Shown here: in pieces, positions 52,704-60,997 of the stretch
Layout of the letters: every line of letters begins with the position of its first letter
Numbering within the stretch: position 1 is the first letter of the stretch
NCBI GenBank assembly: GCA_910579955.1
Contig: CAJTWE010000002.1
Coordinates: 103,431-167,430, forward strand
Length of the DNA stretch: 64,000 bases
DNA from: an uncultured Ruminococcus sp.
GTDB taxonomy: Bacteria; Bacillota; Clostridia; Oscillospirales; Ruminococcaceae
Direction of reading: 5' to 3'
Program-made: the position numbers and the translations under genes
The notes under the pieces: generated by a model
Seen by the model: the letters and a program-made list of their open reading frames with translations, nothing else
The model's database searches: none
What the model was told of the DNA's origin: nothing

Positions 52704-52973
52704 TTATCCACTTGCAATGATTTCATCAGCGAGTTTCTGATACTGCTTTTCCTCCGCATCAACAACATCCTTAGCATACTGAATTCGTTCTTCCTCGCTG
52801 TCATTTAAAATCTCAAACCCAACCGCACCACCGAATACATCCAGTGGAAACAGCATTTTATCATCCGTAAACACTTCAAACCAGTAACCCTTGCAAACGA
52901 CCTCGTTTCCATCATCCTTCAAACGTTTCAGATGACAAGGTGTCATACGTACATAAAATCCATGATATAGCAT
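52704..52973 (-). CDS. Small protein linked to the amidoligase-GGCT module
   Basis: 89 residues, mixed fold (MLYHGFYVRMTPCHLKRLKDD; FGGAVGFEIL). GGGAG before the ATG, 4 bp after the GGCT stop. Not a family I can name; likely part of the same module. Confidence 0.6.
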   Translation of the reverse strand: MLYHGFYVRMTPCHLKRLKDDGNEVVCKGYWFEVFTDDKMLFPLDVFGGAVGFEILNDSEEERIQYAKDVVDAEEKQYQKLADEIIASG

Positions 52974-52977
52974 ATGC

Positions 52978-53442
52978 TTACTCCCATCCCATGAAAAGAT
53001 TCTCTTCTTCTGTCTCTGCTAACTCCTGCGACTGCTCCAATGCTCGTTCCAGATAAGACAAATCAAGTCCATTCTCAATATATCCCTGCTGGATACACTC
53101 ATAATATCCTATAGTTGGCTCAGCCAGCGGACGATTGCCATTCATGATATACACCATTGCTTTCTGTTCCTCACCATCAACTTTAAAAGAAATTTGTTCT
53201 TTTCTATATAGGCTGGGAAATCCTTCATATTTGTCAAGAACTCGCTCATCCTCTTTCGGCAGCTTCCAAATCAACACAGGTGTCTGTGCATCCTCTTTCT
53301 TTTCAATGGTTGCCACACGCTTAAACTGCAATTCGTACCCTTGCAACATTGCTGTTCCCACAACTTCTGAATTTGGACAGCGAAACGCCATTTGATCCAG
53401 ATTGATATTACTTCCATATGCAACATATAATTTTTCTTTCAT
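52978..53442 (-). CDS. Gamma-glutamylcyclotransferase-like (AIG2/GGCT) protein
   Basis: 154 residues. The fold signature YVAYGSNINLDQM opens the domain, with the catalytic-type Glu in LDKYEGFPSLYRK. ATG at 53442 follows GGAGG. It starts just after the amidoligase stop. GGCT enzymes release pyroglutamate from gamma-glutamyl peptides; pairing with an amidoligase suggests it removes or edits the amide tag. Confidence 0.85.
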   Translation of the reverse strand: MKEKLYVAYGSNINLDQMAFRCPNSEVVGTAMLQGYELQFKRVATIEKKEDAQTPVLIWKLPKEDERVLDKYEGFPSLYRKEQISFKVDGEEQKAMVYIMNGNRPLAEPTIGYYECIQQGYIENGLDLSYLERALEQSQELAETEEENLFMGWE

Positions 53443-53453
53443 AAGTACCTCCA

Positions 53454-54557
53454 TCAATACGACATTCCAAAACTAATTTCTTCTTGTTCATCTTCTTCAA
53501 AATCTTCGTCAGAATCGCCGTAAACCACTTCTGTCTGTTCATCGGATATGGATTCGATTTCTTCTGCAACCTGTGACAAATTGGCTGCTGCTTGTTCACG
53601 TGCAGCGATTCGCTCTTGTTTCAAACGTTCACGCTGGGCAATTGCATCCTCTGGATTTTTCCACGCAATATTACCCTCCAAATGCGATAGCAAATGCTTT
53701 CTCACATTCTTAAATTCTTCTCCATTCAGACCAATTCGAATCAGCCATGTCCGGAATGTGTACTTCGGATTACTACTATGCGTCACTTTGGGACTTGCTG
53801 ATTTCTGTGTCAATGCTTGATTGCTGACTGCTAACGCCAGACAAATATATGCACGAATCACACCAGCATGCAGCGTAGAATTTGCTGAGCGTATCTCAAA
53901 ATTGTTGTCTGTGAAGAATGAATGCAGATTTAAATTTCGATACCGGCTGTGATGATAATGAGAATGATAATCATCCGTATCACCATACCATAAACGCTTA
54001 ATTTCCTCAATAGTTGGCGGTTTTCTTTCATTTAGCTGCTTCAAAAAATGTGGATCGATTTTTTGACAATAGTTATTTTCACGGCTTTCTGCAACTTGTA
54101 AGGCTTCATACAGCATATCCTCCTTGCTAGCAAAAATATTCACCAGATTTCGCAAAGTTTTCGCATTATACGGAGAACCATCAATATGCAGATGAATGCC
54201 ACAGCCATATTCCGCACCAGTTACACCGCCAGCTTTTCGCAGCACTCGCACAACTTCCTGCAATTTTGGAATATATTCATATTCCAAAATCGGAGAAACC
54301 ACTTCTACTGCATATTTTTGAGAAGTAGTTGGACATCGGTCATGATTTACTTTATGAATGCTGCTATCATAGACAATTTTCCAGTTTCGTCCTTTTTCAT
54401 CCCTGACATCATAACGGTCATAGCTGCCGCCATAATAATTGTATGATGTATCAAACAGTATTGCCATCGCCTCTGCTGCCTCGGCTCTGGTTATACCAGT
54501 CAGCTCAATTTCAATGCCAAATTTTTGTTTTTTAATACCTTCAAAATTTCCTGCCAC
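53454..54557 (-). CDS. Amidoligase family protein
   Basis: 367 residues. ATP-grasp-like amidoligase fold (COOH-NH2 ligase): FGIEIELTGITRAEAAEAMA at the N-terminus, YGGSYDRYDVRDEKGR, GCGIHLHID, and NFEIRSANSTLHAG with acidic/His metal residues. The tail is a long Ala/Glu coiled coil ending in acidic residues. GTG at 54557 is chosen from the GGGAGG 7 bp upstream; the ORF extends 9 codons further. It likely ligates an amine or amino acid to a carboxylate of a peptide or protein. Confidence 0.8.
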   Translation of the reverse strand: MAGNFEGIKKQKFGIEIELTGITRAEAAEAMAILFDTSYNYYGGSYDRYDVRDEKGRNWKIVYDSSIHKVNHDRCPTTSQKYAVEVVSPILEYEYIPKLQEVVRVLRKAGGVTGAEYGCGIHLHIDGSPYNAKTLRNLVNIFASKEDMLYEALQVAESRENNYCQKIDPHFLKQLNERKPPTIEEIKRLWYGDTDDYHSHYHHSRYRNLNLHSFFTDNNFEIRSANSTLHAGVIRAYICLALAVSNQALTQKSASPKVTHSSNPKYTFRTWLIRIGLNGEEFKNVRKHLLSHLEGNIAWKNPEDAIAQRERLKQERIAAREQAAANLSQVAEEIESISDEQTEVVYGDSDEDFEEDEQEEISFGMSY

Positions 54558-54612
54558 AAGTACACCTCCCATAAAAAACATCATGCAGATTGCACGCTAT
54601 TTCAGTATTTTT

Positions 54613-56235
54613 TCAGTTTTCTATTTTCACTTTCATCTCTACGCCACCCTTAAAAATTACAAGCAATTCTTCTTTATTGATTACTTTTACACATTCCAAA
54701 ACTTTTCGAATAATAATATTATCGAACACTTCCAGCTGAAATTTTTCTTCTGCAATATCCTGCATGGCAGTATCAATTTTTTGCTGCGTTTCTACGGAAG
54801 TTTTTGATTTCTCCTGCAATTGTTCCAGCTGCTCAGTCAGCTCTTGTTCCTCGGCATAAATCTTTGCAAATTCAGTGTCCAAGATATCCTCGCTGCAAGT
54901 ACCGTTTGCAATCATCATAACCAAATCATTTCGCCTACAGTCAAGTTCCCGAAGTCGTTCTTTTAGCTTTAAAATTTTCTGCTGTCCTTGACATTCCAGC
55001 ACACTGCCAATATTGGCTTTTAAAATCTCTGCCAGTTCCTCACGGCAGCCGAAATACTCATTCACTGCTTTTAAAATTGCTATTTGCAACAATTCTTCCT
55101 TTAGTGTCGGCGAATCTGGGCAATATTGTTTTCCATGTTCTAGACGGCTGATACAACGCCATACAATCTGCTTTTTTCCTCTGCTTGCCCATGTGGTTCT
55201 ACGGTAAGGCGTACCGCATTTTCCGCAGATGAGAAGTTCAGAAAGAGCATATTTGCTGGTATATTTGCCTTGTGCTGTTTTGGTTTTATCAGATATTTTT
55301 CGCTTGCTTTTTCTTCGGGCAAGTTCCATCTGAACACGGTTAAATGTATCCCTATCAATGATGGGTTCGTGATGATTTGAAATCAGATACATTGGACGTT
55401 CTCCATGATTTTTCTGCACTTTTTTACTGATGCAGTCTACAGTGTAAGTCTTGCATAATAACGCATCACCGACATATTTTTCATTTTCCAGAATACTACG
55501 AACATTACCTTGCACCCAGCTTGTTTTTCCATGTGCAGTGCGTTTTCCTTTGCTTTCAAGCACAGTACAGATGCTTTTCAGGCTGTAGCCATCCAGGAAT
55601 AATTTGTAGATTAGCTGCACTGTTTCCGCTTCCTCTGGCACAATTTCTGGATTGCCATCTGTTCCTTTTTTATAGCCCAACAGGTGAGTATACTGAAAGT
55701 TTACTTTGCCCTCACGATAAGCTTTTTCCTTACCCCAAGCCACATTTTTGCTGATAGACTCGCTTTCTGCTTGTGCAAAGCTACCATACAGGGCAATCAT
55801 AAATTCGCTTGTCATTGTGAGTGTGTTGATACTCTCCTTTTCAAATATCACGCCAATGCCAAGCTCTTTCAGCTGTCGGACGTACTCCAGACAATCCACA
55901 GTATTTCGGGCAAATCTTGAAATCGATTTTGTTAGAATCAGGTCAATTTTGCCCTTCTTACACTGACGAATCATTTTCAGAAATTCAGGACGTTTCTTTG
56001 CCTGAGTACCTGAAATTCCTTCGTCCGCAAATATGCCAGCTAGTGACCAGGTTTCTTTTTTGCTGATTAAATCTGTGTAATAGGCAATCTGTACTTGATA
56101 GCTATTCTGTTGTTCTTCCTGTGCCGTGGAAACTCGACAGTAAGCTGCTACTCGCAGTGGTTTATATTTGTTTTTTGTAGCAATTTCGGTACTTTTTGCA
56201 GGGATAACAGTTACCTGTGGTTGAACATTGGTCAT
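54613..56235 (-). CDS. Large serine recombinase (second of the operon)
   Basis: 540 residues. Resolvase catalytic domain (RVAAYCRVSTAQEEQQNSYQVQ with the nucleophile Ser; RFARNTVDCLEYVRQL), recombinase domain (YKKGTDGNPEIVPEEAETVQLIYKLFLDGYSLKSI), zinc-ribbon region (CGKCGTPYRRTTW) and a C-terminal coiled coil (LKERLRELDCRRNDLVMMI). Large serine recombinase architecture. ATG at 56235 overlaps the preceding stop (ATGA) and follows AGAGG. Likely excises or integrates the element. Confidence 0.9.
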   Translation of the reverse strand: MTNVQPQVTVIPAKSTEIATKNKYKPLRVAAYCRVSTAQEEQQNSYQVQIAYYTDLISKKETWSLAGIFADEGISGTQAKKRPEFLKMIRQCKKGKIDLILTKSISRFARNTVDCLEYVRQLKELGIGVIFEKESINTLTMTSEFMIALYGSFAQAESESISKNVAWGKEKAYREGKVNFQYTHLLGYKKGTDGNPEIVPEEAETVQLIYKLFLDGYSLKSICTVLESKGKRTAHGKTSWVQGNVRSILENEKYVGDALLCKTYTVDCISKKVQKNHGERPMYLISNHHEPIIDRDTFNRVQMELARRKSKRKISDKTKTAQGKYTSKYALSELLICGKCGTPYRRTTWASRGKKQIVWRCISRLEHGKQYCPDSPTLKEELLQIAILKAVNEYFGCREELAEILKANIGSVLECQGQQKILKLKERLRELDCRRNDLVMMIANGTCSEDILDTEFAKIYAEEQELTEQLEQLQEKSKTSVETQQKIDTAMQDIAEEKFQLEVFDNIIIRKVLECVKVINKEELLVIFKGGVEMKVKIEN

Positions 56236-57104
56236 GATTTTCGTCCTCTTTCTATGGTTTGTTTGATAGTTACGCCATTGATAAATTTCAGCGTTACGGT
56301 ACAAAAATGGCTTACTGCAATCCTTGAAACTGTCAATTGCAATAAGCCGATATCCAGTATATTCATTTGTTCTGATGAACCCAAAATTTCATGAAGTTTT
56401 GCCGTTTTCTGTGGTCTGTCATCATAGGTGCAGCAGTCGTATTTCAGTGAAGCCAGTTTAAAAATTTCTTCTTTCACTTGCTCTGGATTCGCATTGCTAT
56501 TAAGCAAATGATTGACTTCATTTTCCTGTTTCTGTACTTCTGTCGTCGGGGTATATGTATCAGAATCAGATGCAATTTCTATCAAACTCGGATTTGCTTG
56601 TACGGTGTTCCAGATTTGCAGAATTGCACTGATCAGCATATGGTCAGTCATGCGATAATCAAATCGGCTGCATTCTGGATTTCAACATTCCCACTTCTCA
56701 CATTTTCCAGTAATACGGCTGATTTTCTGTCCGCATTCTGCACAGATACACAGAGATTTCAAAACTGCAATTTCTTCGGAAACAGGCTGCAAATTCATAC
56801 ATTTCCTTTGCTTTTTCTCGTTTGCAGATTGAAACATCGCACTTGTAATCAATGGTATAAAACCTTCTGTTCCGGTGTAGCGTTCATTTTCCAGAATACG
56901 TTTCACCATATTTTTATTCCATTTCAGACTGGTTTCATGATAAGGAATTCCTTTTTCGCTCATATACTGGGCGATATCTGAGAGGGAAAAACCTTGCAGG
57001 TAGCTTTCAAAAATAGTTTGTACCGCTTTGGCTTCTATCAGATTCATCTGAATTTCGCCACTACGCATCTCATAGCCAAATGGTATAGTTCGATTCTTTT
57101 TCAT
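56232..57104 (-). pseudogene. Recombinase-like gene without catalytic domain, interrupted by an in-frame TGA
   Basis: The two halves (57104-56682 and 56651-56232) are in the same frame, separated by one TGA after GKCEKWEC; the next residues NPECSRFDY continue a zinc-ribbon pattern, so a CGA-to-TGA change would explain it. The protein begins at the recombinase domain (RTIPFGYEMRSGEIQMNLIEA) and lacks the resolvase Ser. ATGA overlaps couple it to genes on both sides, so it was a third, helper-type recombinase. If stop readthrough occurs it could still be made. Confidence 0.75.
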
Positions 57105-58627
57105 TTGAGTTCCTCCGTAAATTGTAAACCGCCATATAAATAAAATTTAAGTGTTGTTTGATTGGTTACTATGATTTTTTCTATCAGCGTTTCAAATAAT
57201 TCCGCATCGAAATCTACAAGCAGATTTGGGGCTTTTTCAATGGTAAATGCAACATCTTTCAGCATTTCAATTTGCCTGTCATCCTCTTCTGATTTTGTAA
57301 TGTCTCGCAATTTTTTCTGCTGACGGTTGATTTTGTGCTGTAGGGAAGTGGTCTGCTCTAAAAATTTCTTTTCATCTAGAAATCCTTTACTTTTTAAACG
57401 TGTCATAACATGAATCTGCTCTCTACATTGAGCGATTTCCTGATTGATTTGCAAATATTGTTCATTTCCTGCGTATTGTTTATCTTTTAAGATTTGCAGC
57501 TGCGAAAATAAGGGTGGAAAGAGGTAACTATAATTTTGTTTTAATTTGTGGAATAACCGCAGGAATGTGTTATAAATTTTCTGTTCTGGAATTCGTCTAC
57601 TACTACATAATTCTGCATTTTTATCATGCTGATAGCAAACCCAATAAATCTTTCCACGGGTAAATTTTCGACGGTAAATCGATTTGCAAACACCACAGTA
57701 TATCTTTTTGCTCAGTGGATATATATGTTTTTCATTATGAAACTGCCGCTTTGCAATTAAATTCTGCACAGTTTGAAATAGTTCTGGTTCTATAATAGCC
57801 TCATGGGTGTTTGATAAGTAGTATTGATCCTTTTCACCTTTGTTCTGCACTTTTTTATACGGAATTCCGGTTGTATAGGTCTTTTGATAAATGGAATCGC
57901 CGATATATTTTTCATTGCTAAGCATATATCGTATGCCGAAAAAACTAAATGCTTCCTTATACTGACTGTAAGTATTTTGACAGTACGCTGCAATCTTTTC
58001 ATAACCCCAACCATTCAAAAACAATGCATATACAGTTTTTACAATTTCAGCTTGTTCCATCTGTACATATAGTTTTCCATCTTTTAATTCATATCCGAAT
58101 GGTGCGGAAAATGCTTTTATGCTTCCTGACTGAAATCGTTTCTGATAACTCCATTTCATATTCTGTGACATGGATACAGATTCCTCCTGTGCCAGACCAC
58201 CCATTAGCGTAATCATAAATTCATCAGCGATATTCGCAGTGTCGATGCCCTCTTTTTCAAAGTAAATTGTAATTCCTAAACTTCGCAATTCTCGTACAGT
58301 TTCAAGACATTCTTTTGTATTTCGTGCGAATCGAGAGATGGATTTGGTCACAATCCGATTGATTTTTCCATTTCTACAATCCTTCAGCATTCGCTGGAAC
58401 TCTGTTCTTTTTTCTGCTGATACACCACTGACTCCTTCGTCAGCGTAAACATCCACCAGAACTTCTGTGGGGGAATCAGAAAATTTCTGCATATAATGTC
58501 GCATTTGTGCTGCAAAGGAATGTAATTGGTCAGCAGAATCAGTACTAACTCTACAATAAGCTGCTACTCTCTTAATGCTAATTTTTTCATCTGTTAATTT
58601 AGGCTGAATCACTGTTACTGCTTGCAT
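57101..58627 (-). CDS. Large serine recombinase (first of the operon)
   Basis: 508 residues. Resolvase domain (KRVAAYCRVSTDSADQLHSFAAQ; RFARNTKECLETVRELRS), recombinase domain (FGYELKDGKLYVQMEQAEIVKTVYALFLNG), zinc-ribbon (IYCGVCKSIYRRKF; CYQHDKNAELC) and a C-terminal coiled coil (QHKINRQQKKLRDI). ATG at 58627 follows GGGAGG 7 bp upstream. First gene of the coupled three-recombinase operon. Confidence 0.9.
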   Translation of the reverse strand: MQAVTVIQPKLTDEKISIKRVAAYCRVSTDSADQLHSFAAQMRHYMQKFSDSPTEVLVDVYADEGVSGVSAEKRTEFQRMLKDCRNGKINRIVTKSISRFARNTKECLETVRELRSLGITIYFEKEGIDTANIADEFMITLMGGLAQEESVSMSQNMKWSYQKRFQSGSIKAFSAPFGYELKDGKLYVQMEQAEIVKTVYALFLNGWGYEKIAAYCQNTYSQYKEAFSFFGIRYMLSNEKYIGDSIYQKTYTTGIPYKKVQNKGEKDQYYLSNTHEAIIEPELFQTVQNLIAKRQFHNEKHIYPLSKKIYCGVCKSIYRRKFTRGKIYWVCYQHDKNAELCSSRRIPEQKIYNTFLRLFHKLKQNYSYLFPPLFSQLQILKDKQYAGNEQYLQINQEIAQCREQIHVMTRLKSKGFLDEKKFLEQTTSLQHKINRQQKKLRDITKSEEDDRQIEMLKDVAFTIEKAPNLLVDFDAELFETLIEKIIVTNQTTLKFYLYGGLQFTEELK

Positions 58628-58708
58628 TTTTTCGCCTCCCTTCGTTATTTTTTCACTACCAACCATACCACAATCCTGATGAAATAGCTATCACCAAAAC
58701 CAACAAAT

Positions 58709-58870
58709 TTATGCTTCATAGGCTGTGCAGAACTGACGATAGCAATCAGCATAATTTTGCTTACATAGTTGCTTGTACTGCTGCTCAGTAAGAATGCCGG
58801 CTTTCCATAATTTTTCAGCGATACTGTTTAAAACCGCTTCCGCATACTCTGCTTGTCCATACTGCTTCAT
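58709..58870 (-). CDS. Small recombinase-associated helper protein
   Basis: 53 residues (MKQYGQAEYAEAVLNSIAEK at the start), helical, with a SHOCT-like run. ATG at 58870 follows GGAGG; overlaps the next small gene by ATGA. Such proteins commonly sit with serine recombinases in Clostridia transposons. Confidence 0.6.
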   Translation of the reverse strand: MKQYGQAEYAEAVLNSIAEKLWKAGILTEQQYKQLCKQNYADCYRQFCTAYEA

Positions 58871-59046
58871 TTTTGTTTTTCCTCCAATTCTTTTAATTTT
58901 ACACAGGGATTTCTGGTGCAAAAAACTTTCCCTGATTCTGTATCTGCCCAAATACAATTTTTACAGCACATTCGTTGTTGTATTTGTTTTTGCTGCAACT
59001 GCTGTTTTACCTTACGACAGATAGATTCCCATGATTTTTTCTGCAT
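58867..59046 (-). CDS. Small cysteine-rich protein upstream of the recombinases
   Basis: 59 residues. N-terminal Lys/Gln-rich helix (MQKKSWESICRKVKQQLQQ), then CCKNCIWADTESGKVFCTRN, a zinc-knuckle-like cysteine set. AGGAGA 8 nt before the ATG. Probably a helper or regulator of the element. Confidence 0.55.
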   Translation of the reverse strand: MQKKSWESICRKVKQQLQQKQIQQRMCCKNCIWADTESGKVFCTRNPCVKLKELEEKQK

Positions 59047-59064
59047 GCAATCATCTCCTATCAC

Positions 59065-59558
59065 GCAAACTTACTTTTTCAAAAAATAGGTTTGCGTCAT
59101 AGCCGCACAACTATATAAAAACAGCTGTGCAGTATGATTTTTATAAACTTCATCTTATTCAACTTGAATTCTGTGATATTTCTCTGAACCCGTCACATCG
59201 GAACATCAGAAATGGTGAACAGCATATTCACCTCATAGAAATTTCATCTCTTTGTGGTTCTCACAAAGCCGCCCTCATTGCTTGATTCTGTGACTGGACG
59301 GAAGTAGCATTATCCTCTTACGTTTCATCGCCTGATTTGTTTGCTAAACAAAGTTTAAAAGATTGTATTTCTCGCTCGCTTATTTCTAAGGTCATGGCGT
59401 ACATCTTTCTTGGCTGTCAAGTTTTATCCCAACCGTAAGATTCATGTATTTCTGATGCTGCTATTCAATTTTCAAGTTTCATGAAGAGATTATTTTTTCC
59501 CTTCACCTGTATACGGAAAGTTTTTAGTACTTTAACAACCACATTTCGCAAAAAAATT
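59065..59558. other. Non-coding stretch upstream of the small cysteine-rich gene
   Basis: About 490 bp with no credible ORF and base composition unlike the AT-rich flanks (GC-richer blocks such as GCCGCCCTC near 59268). It precedes the recombinase operon, where elements of this kind often keep structured leaders or att-proximal sequence. I could not identify a known RNA. Confidence 0.4.
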
Positions 59559-59969
59559 TTACTCAACTAAAAGTTTGTACAACTTGCTCAAAATCCGCTG
59601 CTTCTTTTTGTTAATGTTTTGCTGTGTTTGACCAATCAAATCAGCATACTCACGCTCTGTCATACCATAAAAAAAGAGAGCTGAAATCAGCTCTCTTTCA
59701 TCTTCTGTTAGTTGTTCTATACAAATATGTAGTTGTTTGATCATCATTAACTTTATAGCATCATATTCCACATCTGTTATATCAGCAAATTCACGAAATA
59801 TTTCATAATCACCATGCAGTTCAGATACCATAACTTCATGCTTATGTATTGAAACATCTTGTTTTTCCTGTCTCCAGTTCCATTGTTTTAATTCACTATG
59901 TACAGGCTCTGACAAATCGATAAATTCATATTTACCAGTAACTGTATTATATACATAATATCTACCCAC
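59559..59969 (-). CDS. Sigma-70 region 4-like regulator of the element
   Basis: 136 residues. C-terminal helix-turn-helix of sigma region 4 type (LTEDERELISALFFYGMTEREYADLIGQTQQNINKKKQRILSKL), N-terminal part unrecognised (YYVYNTVTGKYEF). GTG at 59969 follows a perfect GGAGGTGA. Proteins of this shape control integrative elements, often through a second promoter type. Confidence 0.7.
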   Translation of the reverse strand: MGRYYVYNTVTGKYEFIDLSEPVHSELKQWNWRQEKQDVSIHKHEVMVSELHGDYEIFREFADITDVEYDAIKLMMIKQLHICIEQLTEDERELISALFFYGMTEREYADLIGQTQQNINKKKQRILSKLYKLLVE

Positions 59970-59993
59970 TATCTCACCTCCATTCTTCTTCAA

Positions 59994-60464
59994 CTTCTTG
60001 AATCAAAATGGAGTTTAAGGATATTTTAATATGAAACAGTGCCAGTTATATTTATGTAATTTTAAAAATAGAATAAAAATCACCTCATTTCGCTTATAAA
60101 GCGAGATAAGGTAAAAAAGAGGAAGCAAAACTCGCTTTAAAAACTAGTTTTACTCCCATAAAAATCATGAATCTAAATTGTTTTTGCTGATAATTCACCT
60201 AAAATGATTAATCAATAAGAATATCTACACATGCTTTCTTTCTCAAATAGAATATACTTTACTATCTGCTTGTTCAGAATATCATAATCATACTGGTCTT
60301 TGTCATACAAGCAAATTCATAAATCAAATGAACTTGGCTCAAATGGTTTAGCTGCGTCTGTTCAGACACATAAAACTTAATCATGTTAAAGATGCTGGTT
60401 GTTTTGAACTATAATCTTTTAAACTTCCTGCTCAAAACAGAAACTCAACATTACTACATTTTGT
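59994..60464. other. Intergenic stretch, mostly featureless
   Basis: No ORF with a plausible ribosome site. One 8-bp inverted repeat, AAAGCGAG (60098-60105) with CTCGCTTT (60131-60138), plus a smaller self-complementary CGCTTATAAAGCG at 60091. It separates the RHS/immunity pair from the recombinase segment and could include an element end. Confidence 0.4.
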
Positions 60465-60887
60465 TTAATGAACATCATTATTTGCCGTTCTTCTATCAAC
60501 CTCATGTACAAACATTTCTAATTCATGTTCACTAGCGATAAATGGACTGAGATAAATCTTAGCGAGTGATTTCTTTTTTTCAAAAGAGTATTTATTCCAC
60601 ATGCAATCATTAACAGCACTCACTATCATTCTCTCCCATACACCCTCTATTTCTGTAAGTTTCTCTTCCGCTCTTCTTTGACTTATATTACGCCAATTTC
60701 TCCATTCTGATTCATTTGCATAAGGATCCATCTCTGACAGTAGATCTACAATTTTGTTCATAATTTTAGCTATTATAGGACTGCCAGCAATATATCCATT
60801 TTCAGGATTTTTATGAAACTTTGCTTCCATAAGTGCTTTGTGTAGATTTAATAAATCATAGTAATCCTTTATGATGAACTCTTTCAT
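60465..60887 (-). CDS. Putative immunity protein for the RHS toxin
   Basis: 140 residues, helical and soluble (NPENGYIAGSPIIAKIMNKI; RAEEKLTEIEGVWERMIVSA). ATG at 60887 follows GGAGG 6 bp upstream. It starts 110 bp after the RHS stop on the same strand, the usual place for an immunity gene. Family not recognised; binding to the toxin is inferred. Confidence 0.6.
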   Translation of the reverse strand: MKEFIIKDYYDLLNLHKALMEAKFHKNPENGYIAGSPIIAKIMNKIVDLLSEMDPYANESEWRNWRNISQRRAEEKLTEIEGVWERMIVSAVNDCMWNKYSFEKKKSLAKIYLSPFIASEHELEMFVHEVDRRTANNDVH

Positions 60888-60997
60888 TTGCAACCTCCAT
60901 TTTCGAATGTATATTAACCTCATCACAGTTAGAATCAATATAACTATATCAATAAAATGAAAACTCTTATTAAATAATACTATTTAATCTTTGATTT

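Larger units (their letters stand above)
52704..59969. mobile_element. Serine-recombinase transposon-like segment with peptide-ligase cargo
   Basis: From the sigma-like gene (59969) through the coupled recombinase operon to the amidoligase, GGCT and small gene, all on the minus strand. Three-recombinase operons with small helper ORFs are typical of Tn4451/Tn5397-like or related integrating elements. Element ends and target duplications were not found, so the boundaries are only those of the gene block. Confidence 0.45.

Noticed and set aside
56232..56651. Separate 139-residue gene
   Set aside because: It is in the same frame as the preceding recombinase-like ORF, with one TGA between them and a continuing zinc-ribbon pattern.
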